Origin: Theropithecus gelada | Taxonomy: Eukaryota > Chordata > Mammalia > Primates > Cercopithecidae | Direction of reading: 5' to 3' | DNA: 64,000 bases | Assembly: GCF_003255815.1 (NCBI RefSeq) | Contig: NC_037680.1 | Coordinates: forward strand, 21,500,739-21,564,738 | Part shown: piece by piece, positions 53,961 to 64,000 of the stretch | Layout of the letters: each line of letters begins with the position of its first letter | Numbering within the stretch: position 1 is the stretch's first letter | Translations under genes and position numbers: made by a program | The notes under the pieces: generated by a model | Told to the model about the DNA's origin: nothing | Database searches by the model: none | What the model saw: the letters and a program-made list of their open reading frames with translations, nothing else

Positions 53961-56876
53961 TCTGATGTACATTTAAGATAATCTTGATCTTTTCTATTAT
54001 AAAATTTGTTCTAAAATATCAATATGCGGAACTGATGCTTATTCTGTTGAAACTTTTGGATTATCACTGACATGAAGAAACATTGCAATAATGTGCTATT
54101 CCAGCAAGTGGGTTCTGAGCAAAATAATGGGCATGCAAAAGTACATAAGACTGGCTGAAGAAATTTTATAATGAGTAGTTCTGGCAAAATTGAATCACAG
54201 TAAAAACGAAAAAGAGTTTCATAGTTATGCCGTGGTGATGTTGGGTATTTCTTTTAAAGCCATAAATTTGGGACCCATATTTTGTAAAAACTTTTCTTCA
54301 ATGACTGAGAGCCATTGAGGATTCTTAAAATATGGTCAAAGTGACATCTTTGGAAGAATATTCAGTGTTTACAAGCAAGATTTGTAGGGTAATTGAGAGC
54401 TGACTACATGTTAAAAAGACTTACCCAGTTTGACCATGAATTTTACTAGAAGATGAAAGCTGGATAAGAAATTGAAATTGAATTGCTTTTCCAAAATGGA
54501 ATTGTTTTAAATATCACCTAGTGAATTAGTCTCTGACAATTATTATTGAATAATAATATTTACTTCTTCCGGACTAGGCAATGTAAATGGTTATGCTTCC
54601 TGCCTTTTAGAATCTTTGGATGACAAAAGCAATAAACATAAACATAGAAAAGCAGGCAAATGAATCCCACCATATAAAAATCCTAAGAGGTAGTGCTTTG
54701 AAAGAAGATAAGTTGAAAAAGTAAATTCAATAAGGAATGGCTTATATTTTAAAAGTGACCCTCTGTGGGAAATTAAATGCGTATAAGTAGATGATATGAG
54801 ACAAGAATTGGAAATGTTCTTTGGGTATTCCTTTCAACATTCCCAGTGTCTGTAATGATATTCATTGTACAGCACTTTCATATCTACTATCCTTCTTTTT
54901 AAATCCTTCAAGTATATTAAAAGTTATTTACATATTATACATATTTACAATCCAACTCCCATAAGCCAGTCCAACAAAGTTTCTACAGAAATTGAATATC
55001 AATTACTTAAAATTAAATAACTGTGTGCTAAAAGTTTGTTTCCTTTAACTTTTTTATTCTTTGTTCTGTTTTATTAATTGACTAATTAATTAATTTCAGA
55101 AACATTTATCTCTCAGCATTTTTGCCTGTAGATGCTACACAGAGTATTTAGTCTCAAATTACAATTAGCATATCTTTCCTTTCCCCTGTGCAGATTTTTT
55201 CTTTGTAATTGTAGTTTGTTATTTTTGTTTATTGAAGTAACTGGGTCTAAAAGTCTTATACTCTACTACCTTCAGAGGTTGAGTTACTTTATCCCCTTCT
55301 ACTACCCATGACCTGCAATCTTTCATTCAAGCTGTTACATTTTCTTGAAACACAAAATATAGGAAGGTTTTAAGAAGCCATATACCATCCTTTCTCATCT
55401 TACTCTGATTTCCTTCTTCCTCTTAGACAGGTTTGAAAGTTCCACTTCCTCAGATCATTCTTTCCTAATCGCTATCAAAGTACAAAATTTGTCTTCTTCT
55501 CTCTTTTAATTTTCTACTTTTTCATTTGCATAATACTCTTTTCACAATCTGCACTTTTTTACATTCTAAATAATATTTACTTCGTCAGCGTACTCCCCTC
55601 ACAAAAGGCTCAACACGAGCAGGAAGAATTAGAAACTTCCCTTTAGTCATTGTGTCTTCTTTTTAAATGTTGAAACATGAAACTTACACTGCAGCAGACG
55701 TATGTATTGATTCTGCTTAACCCTATACCTTCAGAGGCAGGCATACAAACTGCAACTTGCTTGAATTTATCCTGCTGTTTGAGGAGGGAGAGTCTGCAGA
55801 ACACTGCATGAAGCTGATATCATCACCCGTAACTAATGTTCATGACAATTAATGCTTATCTGGGTGTGAACCACAGGTAATACACCACTTCAAAAAACTC
55901 AGCACTCTTTTCTAAATGTATTTAATATCCCTTTCCTATCCATACGCATGAAAAGTATTTTTACTGCTCTTTAATTTTGATAAATCATATGACTTTTGTG
56001 TATCAGATTTCTCACTTTGTATTTTCTTCTGTTGACTCATTCAAAATTCTCCGGCATGCTTTTTATATGTGTTAAATATTCCCCCCTTTCTTTTTCTCAG
56101 TCGGAGAAATATCAGCACAAAGGCTTATGTTACAAATGTAATCTGCATATTACTTTCTTTTTCTCATCTCTACACTAGTCTGCTTTCAAAAGTGGAATGC
56201 ATTTCTCTAAAAGGGAGCACTCAATTCATAATCATAGCAGAAGCTAAATAGGCCCTGAGGCCTCACTCCCAGTTCATTTTCTTTCTTTTCCCATCCACTC
56301 ATTCAGAGGATGCCAGTCACACTGGCAAATGAAGCATTTTTGCATCCAAGACATTATTCATTATCTTTGTATTTTCTTAAAGAGAAGATAATTATTTGCT
56401 TGTTCAAACATCATAAATAACTATTCTCTGTTCTCCTTTGAAAACATTTGAAATTTCTCATCTGTCAATTGAACAGCTATTTTGGTCCTTGATAGCTGAT
56501 ATCTTCTAGTCTCAAAGTCCCTCAGTGGAACAGACTATACCAGATATAATGATGTTAAAGCCTTCCAATTCCAAATCTTCCTATTCTGGTCCCTCAAATT
56601 CTGTACTATTTCAGGTGTATGTTTACAAAGCTTCAGAAAATCTTATCAGAGCCTCTAGTGCCTCCCTACTGGGTGTCTGGAGCTATTACTCTCAGAAACA
56701 AATTTCTGCACCTGACATCAAAAACTGAATACCCAGCCAGCCCCAGTCCAAGCATAGTTTTGATGACTTTATACCTGGTACTACTTATCTCTTTCCAAAC
56801 GTTTTCCAGTTGAAATTCTTTACATAACAATATGGATGTAGCACTTACTATAAATAGGCAATGTCCTTAGCACTTT
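53961..56876. other. AT-rich intergenic DNA, about 2.9 kb
   Basis: No gene. TTCCTGCCTTTTAGAATCTT and TGACAAAAGCAATAAACATA (about 54596-54640) resemble minus-strand L2. Short frames at 55996-56251 and 56525-56813 have no recognised domain. Confidence 0.4.
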
Positions 56877-56887
56877 GCATCTTTTTA

Positions 56888-57191
56888 AATTTTTTTTTTT
56901 TAATTTTTTTAAACAAAATCTCGCTGTGTTGCCCATACTGGAGTGCAGTGGCACAATCTCAGCTCACTGCAACCTCCACTTCCTGGGATCAAGCAATTCT
57001 CCTGCCTCAGCCTCCCGAGTAGTTGGGACTACAGGCTAGTGTCACCACGCCTGGCTAATTTTTTGCATCTTTTTTAGTAGATATGGGGTTTCACCATGTT
57101 GGCCACGCTGGTCTCAAACTTCTGACCTCAAGTGAGGCACCTTGGCATCCCAAAGTGCTGGGATTATAGGCGTGAGCCACCGCGCCCGATC
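56888..57191 (-). repeat. Alu (AluS-like), minus strand
   Basis: T-rich start, then AATCTCGCTGTGTTGCCCAT through both arms to GCGTGAGCCACCGCGCCCGA. CATCTT lies on both sides (near 56879 and 57192). Confidence 0.92.
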
Positions 57192-57221
57192 ATCTTGTAA
57201 CTTTTAATTCAGGCAAACCTT

Positions 57222-57362
57222 AGAACTCGCTCTGTCGCCCAAACTGGAGTGCAGTGGCCAGATCTCAGCTCACTGCAAGCTCCGCCTTTCGGGTTCACGC
57301 CATTCTCCTGCCTCAGCCTCCCGACTAGCTGGGACTATAGGCGCCCGCCACCTCACGCGGCT

Positions 57363-57401
<39 letters not shown>

Positions 57402-57666
57402 GGGGGGGGGTTTTTTTTTTTTTTTTTGGTTTTTTTTTTTTTTTTTTTTTTGTATTTTTTAGTAGAAACGGGGTTTCACCGGACTAGTCAGGATGATNTT
57501 GTTTTGTTTTGTTTTGGTTTTTTTTTTTTTTTTTTTTTTGTATTTTTTAGTAGAAACGGGGTTTCACCGGACTAGTCAGGATGATCTCGATCTCCTGACC
57601 TTGTGATCCGCCCGTCTCGGCCTCCCAAAGTGCTGGGATTACAGGCTTGAGCCACCGCGCCTGGCC
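57222..57666 (-). repeat. Monkey-type AluY, with misassembled middle
   Basis: Right-arm part CTCGCTCTGTCGCCCAAACT to CACCTCACGCGGCTAG, then T runs with a G run (about 57401-57410). The block TAGTAGAAACGGGGTTTCAC CGGACTAGTCAGGATGAT occurs twice, before and after the single N (57498). The left arm ends GGCTTGAGCCACCGCGCC, a monkey AluYR mark. The 3' tail side is truncated. The middle is probably an assembly artefact. Confidence 0.85.
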
Positions 57667-57699
57667 GATTTACAAATTCTTAACTTCTTTATTTTGATG

Positions 57700-58120
57700 C
57701 ATCTTTCAAGCAGCTGGAATATGTCTGAGGGTTTTTTTCCCTCCTTTTAAAAGCATGCAAATTACCTTGTTGAGACATGTGTATCTGAGAACTGTTTTCT
57801 TTTTCCTTTAAACATAGCAGTTATAGAGTTCTTGGTGGCAATATTTCTCCCTGAAAACTCTTTTGATATTTCAATATCTTCTGGAGTTAGTAATGTAGAA
57901 AGAGTTTGATATCAACTTGATATTATTCTTGTCCGTGTAAACTTTATTTTGTCCTGCCTAAATGTACTTAGGCACTCTCTTAACTCGGACATTTTTAAGC
58001 TTTCACCAGGCTACTTAGATATTGGCACATTTTAGCTAATAAATCAGGAGGTTCAAATTACTTTTTAGCTGAGGTAAGCTGTCCTCTTCTAAATTCTCAA
58101 TTATTATTTCTATCCTATTT
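57700..58120 (-). repeat. Old L1 fragment, minus strand
   Basis: TTCAATATCTTCTGGAGTTA, AGAGTTTGATATCAACTTGA and TCTCAATTATTATTTCTATC resemble the complement of an old L1M coding/UTR segment. Diverged. Confidence 0.45.
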
Positions 58121-58134
58121 TCATATATAAATAA

Positions 58135-59290
58135 AAACAAACAAATAAGCACCAACCTTTACCTAACACTATATGCCAGATTAACTCAAAATTGATTACA
58201 GATTGCCATGTAAAAATCTAAAACTATAAAATCCTACAGAGGTGAAAATTTTTTGACCTTGTGGTAGACAAAGCTTTCTCAGATTGGACATAAGGCACAA
58301 AATATAAAATAACAAGATTGATAAAATGGATGTTATCAAAACTAAGTTCTCCTCCTTTTCATTACAAAAATAAAAAGATAAGCCTCAGATTGGGCAAAAT
58401 TATTTGCAATATGGTTATCTGACATGCAATTTGTTTCTAGGTCCTATAAAGAATTAGGGAAACAAACCAAACAAATACGAACAATTAAGATGCAGACAAA
58501 TACTTAGAAAACATTTAACAAAGGAGATAAGATTTTCCATGCCATTAATCATCAATGATATGTAAATTAAAAACACGATGAGATACCAGTACATAACAAT
58601 AAGAATGGCCGTAATGAAAAGACTAGCTACATCAAGTGTTGTTGAGGATGTGGAGGAACTCAATCTGTCATGTATTTCTGATGAGAAAGTGAAATGGTAT
58701 AGTCACCTTGAAAAACCAGCATATATATATATGTTATTATGTATATATTAAGATGAATATATTAATATATATTAATTACTATATTAATATATATATTAAG
58801 TTGAAGCTATACCTAACATGGAACCCAGCTATTCTACTCCTAGGTAAATACTCAAGAGAAATAACATTTAGACATGAGATTTGTACATGAGTATGTATAG
58901 CAAGTTCATTCATAATAGGCCCAAACTGCAAACAACCCAAGTGCCCAGCAACTGATTAGTTGGTGAATAATCTGTGGTATATCTGTACCATAAAATACCA
59001 CATAGCAATAAAAACACATATTATTGCTGCATACTGCTGAGGTATGCAGCAACACGGATGAATCTCAAAAACATATTGAGCACAAGTAACCAGATAAGAA
59101 AGAGTATATCCTTTGTGATTCCATTTACATGACATTTTTTAAAGGTACTTTAACCCATAGTGATGCAAAACAAAGAGGAATGAGGAAGCTTTCGGGTATA
59201 CTAGAAATTTTTCAAATCTTGATTGTGATAATGGTTACTCAAGTCAGTACATTTTATTGTATGTTATTAACCATGTCAAAAAATCATTTA
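58135..59290 (+). repeat. Old L1 ORF2 end and 3' UTR, plus strand
   Basis: In L1 order: CAGATTAACTCAAAATTGAT, AAAATGGATGTTATCAAAAC, AAAAACACGATGAGATACCA, GTTGTTGAGGATGTGGAGGA, TCTACTCCTAGGTAAATACT, CCAAGTGCCCAGCAACTGAT and ACACGGATGAATCTCAAAAA. An AT-rich patch (about 58719-58803) has expanded inside it. ORF2 is broken. Frame 58454-58663 (-) is its shadow. Confidence 0.82.
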
Positions 59291-59999
59291 TGAGAATTTC
59301 AGGAGAGGCTGCTTACTTTCTGTGCAACAAGGTGCCCACATTTTAAGGAACTAACATTCAGGGTGGATATGAATTAATCTTGTATAATTTTTCCTTGATT
59401 AGCTTTCTTTATCTCTCTTGAACTTTAGTAGATGGCCGGTAACTATTGTAGTTTTCAAGGTTATTGCAATTTGGCACTTTGTTGTTTATTCTCATAAGCA
59501 TTTTGAGAGAGAAGTGAAGTACAGAAAATTGGCATTGCTAACTAGCTGCTGACCCACATCCAGGTATACCCCTTTTCTCCTAAACCCTAGGGGAGCTCTT
59601 TGCATTCACATGGACAAGGACTCTTACTTCTGTTGCGTCATTCACCTGGAACCTTGAAAATAGCCTAGAATTCAAAATATAATTTTAAAAAATGAAAATT
59701 AAAAAAAAGAAAATAGCTAATTGTTCATGTCTTAACTTCATTATGGCATGTCTTTGGGAAGTTTGCATAGCTGTGACTTCTCCATCAAAATTTTGCACAC
59801 GTATCTTTTTTTTTTTTTTTTAAATCTGAAGCTTTGCTGTGTTTCTGTTTTTTACACATTTAGACTTTTTGAACTGCCTTTACAAATGCTCTATGATTGG
59901 ATGACTAATTCCAATTGTTATCTTGCACTCTTGCACTCTTCCTAAACAGGAAGCTCCTGCAGCCTTTTAAAATCAAACATAAAACTAGAAATACCCCAA
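59291..59999. other. Intergenic DNA
   Basis: No gene. TTGCACTCTTGCACTCTTCC near 59931 holds a 9-base tandem duplication. The frame 59748-59945 (+) has no recognised domain. Confidence 0.4.
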
Positions 60000-60640
60000 T
60001 AAGAAAATTGACAGAACAGGCAAGTTACAATAAACATGAAAGGGCTGAACCTCATAAGTCATCAAAGAAATGCAAATAAAGTGGTGAGATATCATATTTG
60101 CCTATTGTCAGGAAAAAATTAAAATATTCATTGTTGTAAAAGCTGCAGGAAAAAGAGTGCTGGTGGGAATGTAAATTGATTTCCGAAAAGAAATTTTGAA
60201 TAGATATTTTTTAAAACCTTTAAGATGTATATTATCTTTTCTCCAGAAATTCTACATCTGATCACTTATTCTAAGTAGTCAGAGATGGCATAAATGTGTA
60301 AGCACAAAGATGTTTATCACAGTGTTTTCCAAAGGGTAAAACCCCTCTATTTCTAATAATGGAAGTAATGGATAGTACTTCGTGTAAATGATATCTATCC
60401 AATTTTGATGTCTCAGAACATTGTTTATCTACAGAATATTTCACATAGATGTCATATGTGTTTTAAAATGCTCATGTACATATAGAAAACCACCTAGAAA
60501 TAAATATATTGAAATATTAATCATGGATATCTATGCTGTGAGATTGAGGATATATTTATTTTCTTTCTTGGCCTTTCTATACTTGTCTGAAATCCACACA
60601 TTACTTTGGTATTCAGATTTCAGTATATAATTAACTCTGT
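60000..60640 (+). repeat. Old L1 3' segment, plus strand
   Basis: CATCAAAGAAATGCAAATAA, GGTGAGATATCATATTTGCC, TGCTGGTGGGAATGTAAATT and CACAAAGATGTTTATCACAG follow L1 ORF2 end order. The 3' UTR runs to about 60640. Confidence 0.7.
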
Positions 60641-60779
60641 ATTCCATAGGCCTATTTCATAGCTCTCAGTTTCTTTGCAATCTGTCTGCATTTGGTCTCG
60701 TTAGCACTCATCTATACTTTTGTCTGGTAGTCTTTAGGGGGAAAAATCATCATATGACTTCCCGAAAGTGTTCAGGTGA

Positions 60780-61270
60780 CTCAATTGTCCCTAGGGTAAG
60801 TTCAACTACAGGTCCTTGTATAATGCACAAGCTCCTCTTTATTCTACCTCTAATCTCCTCCAGCTTCATTATCTGTCACTAGCTCCATTTTCTGTCACTA
60901 ACTCAGTCCTCCTTCAGTCTGTATTTTGGTCTCACCAAACATCTCATCATCATTTTTTTAACCCCATGCCTTTGCAAATGCACTTTTCTATGCCTGGAGT
61001 GTCATTTTTTCCTGACATTATTATGGCTGGCATATTATCCATGCTTATATGAAGGTAAATTGGATATTAAACTTTTAATCTTTCCTTGACTGCTAGACTT
61101 TTCCCTTCTCTGGGCTCCCACAGTGTTTTGATCATACTTCTGAGAAAATCATATATTTTAGTATTTAATGATGATTGATTAAGATATCCATCTCAGCAGC
61201 TAAGAACCAGGAAGGAGAGAACACATCTTACATTTTTACATTCCCAGAACCTAGTATTTCATAAACTTAA
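60780..61270 (+). repeat. L2 LINE segment, plus strand
   Basis: CTCTAATCTCCTCCAGCTTC, ATGCCTTTGCAAATGCACTT, CTATGCCTGGAGTGTCATTT and TACATTCCCAGAACCTAGTA follow L2 order. The frame 60816-61052 is within it. Confidence 0.72.
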
Positions 61271-61289
61271 TTACACATTTGTGAAAGGG

Positions 61290-61430
61290 AAGAAAAAAAG
61301 AAGGAAGACTAAAGTTTATATCAAGATGAGAAAACTGAAGTACACAGAAATAAAATTATAAACTGCATAGTAGAGCCAGTATTTAGAAAAATTAAATATA
61401 GAACTCAGTGTTCTCTAATCAGTATGTTTC
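61290..61430 (-). repeat. MIR-like fragment
   Basis: AAGATGAGAAAACTGAAGTA, CATAGTAGAGCCAGTATTTA and ATAGAACTCAGTG resemble the end of the MIR core. Orientation uncertain. Confidence 0.4.
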
Positions 61431-62655
61431 TTTAAAGCTACTGTCTTTGCAAATATGTTTCACTGGCATTGCATGTGTTAACAGATCAAACAAGATTCTT
61501 AATGAGAAGATTTGTAAATTCTAAAGCAATGAGTTACCATTTTTAAGAAACAAAATTGAACACAAATCCATAAACTACCTTTGGGAATAGCTATCTTATC
61601 TATAACATGGTATAAAAACGTATTCAAGAGATACATATAAAAGCTCTATAGGATTTTTGTTTTAATCTTTAAAGTGTAAAGGTTTAAATTTCTTTCTCCT
61701 TGTTCTGAATGAAGACCAGATAAAATGTGCTGCTTGGATTTATTGAGGAAAATATTTTCTTCCAATCAAATGTAAAATATTATATAATTTCCAGAAATGT
61801 ATTCATTACAGCAATATGGGTCAATTTGCCAAAAATTAAATGAAGCAACGTTTAATCTAACCATCCAGGCAGAATGAGATTTTGCCTACCTAAACTCCTC
61901 TTGACGTTTTCATTGGTTAAAGAAGTACTTTTCACTTTATAACTTAAAGTTGCTTAGTGCTTCAGTAAAAACAGCTGCTGAGTCTCCTTACTGGGGGGAG
62001 CATTTGAAAATTATAAATTTAGCAATATTTGAAGCTACTTTGTTTTATTAATTTACAGATTACTTGAAAGTTTTGAATGAAAAAGGTAATCATTTTAGAT
62101 ACATTAAAAACATTCCAAGTACTATATATACAGTTTCTCATCACCATAATGTTGAAAAACACTTCAGTTGAAATATGTCCTTTGTAAAAAAATCAATTAA
62201 TACATAAAACATAAATGTTACTACAATTAATACATTAATAAATATGTTCTGTAGGGGAATAAAGTAAGTTGCAATCACTTTCAGCTGTCTTTAGTCTCAT
62301 TTCTCTGTAGAAATGAACACTGTTTATGATTTGAAGAGATCCTTACAGAACATTTCCATACATTGCATATTAAATGTATAGCTATTTCATATCTTCACTT
62401 AAATACTCACACTATATGTTTTGTTTCACAACTTGCTTTTCTTCAATTATCAATCTGTCTTTCACTGCCAGCAAAACTACATATTCATATTCTTTTTGAT
62501 TACTACATACTATGGATATATGTTAGGTTCTTAGTTATTCTGTTGATAGAGATTTAGGTCATTTATTTACTTGTTGGTATTTATATCCAACACCTTTTGG
62601 GATCTTACTCTTTATCCATAAGTGGTTTAAATAAATAAACTAATTTACTTTTCAC
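61431..62655. other. AT-rich intergenic DNA
   Basis: No gene and no named repeat. The frame 62363-62557 has no recognised domain. Confidence 0.4.
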
Positions 62656-62659
62656 AATG

Positions 62660-63297
62660 TCTTAGTTAGTTCAGGATATAACAAAAATACCATAGATTCA
62701 GTGGCTGACACAACAAACACATATTTCTCCCAGTTCTGGAGCTGGAAAGTCCAAGATCAAAGTGCCAGCAGATCTAGTGTCTGGTGGAGGCACTTTTTCG
62801 GTTTGCAGATGGCAGCCTTTGTGCTATATTTTCACACGGCAGAAGGAGAGAACTCTAAGTCTCTTCTTGTAAGGACACTCATCCCATCATGGGGGCTCTA
62901 TTCTTATGAGCTCATCTAGACTTAATTACTTCCCAAACATCCCACCTTCTAATATTTCATCAAGGTGGATAGAGTTTTGCGAAGGTTTGAATGTATTCCC
63001 TAAAATTTATGTGTTGAAACTTAATGGCCAATATAGTATTAAGAGGTTGGGCCTTTAGTAGGTAATTAAGTCACAAGAGGGTGGAGACCTTTAAAATGGG
63101 ATTAGAGTCCTTAAAAAGGGGCTTGAGAGAGTGGGTTCCCTTGCTTTCTCTCTTCTGCCCTGTGAAGACACAGCATTCCTCTCCTTCAGAGGATGCAGCA
63201 ACAGGGTGCCATCTTGGAAGCAGAGAGCAGCCCTCACAAGAACAGGTTTCAGCAAATGAGTTCTGAGGGACACAGACATGCAGTCCATAACCCACAA
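62660..63297 (-). repeat. MLT1-type MaLR LTR, minus strand, split by another LTR
   Basis: Part one, 62660-62977, shows the complement of MLT1: GTTAGTTCAGGATATAACAA, GAGCTGGAAAGTCCAAGATC, CAGATCTAGTGTCTGGTGGA and CTTGTAAGGACACTCATCCC. Part two, about 63244-63297, continues it with AGCAAATGAGTTCTGAGGGA and CACAGACATGCAGTCCATAA. The two parts join in LTR order once the insert is set aside. Confidence 0.78.
62978..63243 (+). repeat. Second MLT1-type LTR, nested, 3'-truncated
   Basis: It begins TGCGAAGGTTTGAATGTATT and shows AAATTTATGTGTTGAAACTT, GTATTAAGAGGTTGGGCCTT, GTCACAAGAGGGTGGAGACC, TTCTGCCCTGTGAAGACACA and GCAGAGAGCAGCCCTCACAA. The last ~100 bases of an MLT1 LTR are missing. It sits in the opposite orientation inside the LTR at 62660-63297. 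Confidence 0.78.
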
Positions 63298-63309
63298 GAA
63301 TTCTATAAA

Positions 63310-63430
63310 TAAATTCTATTATTATCCCTATGTTACAGGTCAAGAGCAACGTTTTGTCAAGTTCACACTGCTAAAAAGATGTAATTTCAGTAATTAACCC
63401 CAGGAAACCTGATTCCAGAGCTATGATTTT
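63310..63430 (+). repeat. MIR SINE fragment
   Basis: ATTCTATTATTATCCCTATG, TTACAGGTCAAGAGCAACG and CAGGAAACCTGATTCCAGAG follow MIR core-to-tail order. Confidence 0.55.
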
Positions 63431-63497
63431 CACTAGCAAACTATTTCAAATGTTGACCTTCAACTCTCAAAAGACCACCAGGAAAATCTATAACCAA

Positions 63498-63990
63498 ATA
63501 CCGTATGCCCTTATCCATGGGAATATGTTCCAAGATTCCTAGTGGATGCCTGAAACCCTAGACAGTACTGAGCAATATATACACTCTGTTTTTCTCATGT
63601 GTACATTATAATGATAAAGTTTAATTTCTAAATTAGGCACAGTAAGAGATTAACAAAAATAACTAATAAGAGATTAAAGCAATAACTAATAGTAAAATAG
63701 AACAATTATGGCAATGTACTATAATAAAAGTTATATGAATGTGACCTCTCTCTCAGAATATCTTACTGTGCTGTACTCACAATTCTTGTGATGATTTGAG
63801 ATGATACAATGCCATGTAGTGAAACGAAGTGATGATGTAGACATTGTAACATAGTGTTAGGCTACTATTTACCTTCGGACAATACATTAATAGGATCCCA
63901 TGTTTTGGATGATCCAGCAATATGAAGATATTACCCGTGGGTAATTAAAATTAAGGAAAGATAAACCTCAGATAAGGGGGGGCTATTGTA
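63498..63990 (+). mobile_element. Non-autonomous Tigger-type DNA transposon
   Basis: The 5' end CCGTATGCCCTTATCCATGG and the 3' end CAGATAAGGGGGGGCTATTG carry the paired CTTATCC/GATAAGG of Tigger terminal inverted repeats. Inside are GTTCCAAGATTCCTAGTGGA, AATTAGGCACAGTAAGAGAT, ATAGAACAATTATGGCAATG and GTGTTAGGCTACTATTTACC, a known Tigger-related internal-deletion sequence. No transposase frame, so it depended on an autonomous relative. Confidence 0.82.
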
Positions 63991-64000
63991 ATTGTAAATT

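Noticed and set aside
57249..57575. A 108-codon frame with an unknown residue
   Set aside because: It is an Alu frame running through T runs and the N at 57498; probable assembly artefact.

Overview
This window reads as non-coding nuclear DNA of a primate, most likely an Old World monkey (Cercopithecidae). It is AT-rich and packed with Alu SINEs, L1, L2 and MIR fragments, MaLR and ERV long terminal repeats (LTRs) and Tigger DNA transposons. Three Alu copies (5458-5592, 41471-41708, 57222-57666) carry bases I associate with the monkey AluYR lineage rather than human AluY: GGCCGGATCTCAGCTCACTG, its complement GAGATCCGGCCACTGCACTC, and GGCTTGAGCCACCGCGCC. I found no convincing protein-coding gene, no tRNA, rRNA or snRNA gene, no CRISPR array and no CpG-island-like promoter. 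The open frames longer than 60 codons almost all lie inside repeats or look like chance.

Layout. 0-5 kb: an ERV1-type LTR on the minus strand, hairpins and a small minisatellite, MIR and Alu pieces. 5-12 kb: two old plus-strand L1 3' segments, broken by Alus, an MLT1 LTR and an ERV1 LTR with visible TATA and poly(A) signals. 12-23 kb: a three-unit Alu, an LTR-like repeat, an L1 interrupted by a Tigger transposon, a THE1 solo LTR, TTC and CA/TA/TG tracts and a second three-unit Alu. 23-31 kb: L2, Alus and an unidentified coding-like patch (27739-28059 and 29632-29850) cut by two Alus. 31-37 kb: a two-LTR MST-type MaLR element with a perfect 5-bp target duplication, then the 5' half of an old L1. 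37-41 kb: an AT palindromic tract and LTRs. 41-53 kb: mostly unique AT-rich DNA with an Alu whose 5' end is inverted, truncated Alus, L2 and tandem repeats. 52-54 kb: an L2 split by an MLT1 LTR, followed by an LTR-like repeat. 56-61 kb: Alus, one of them with an assembly flaw around the single N at 57498, then L1 and L2. 62.6-64 kb: one MLT1 LTR inserted inside another, then a non-autonomous Tigger.

No genes act together here. The window records nested transposition over tens of millions of years, which gives a relative order of insertion in several places. Repeat family names come from recognition, not from a library search; subfamily names are tentative. I did not find an undescribed biological system. 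The best leads are the coding-like patch near 28-30 kb, the inverted Alu at 41.5 kb, the two three-unit Alus and the nested LTRs.
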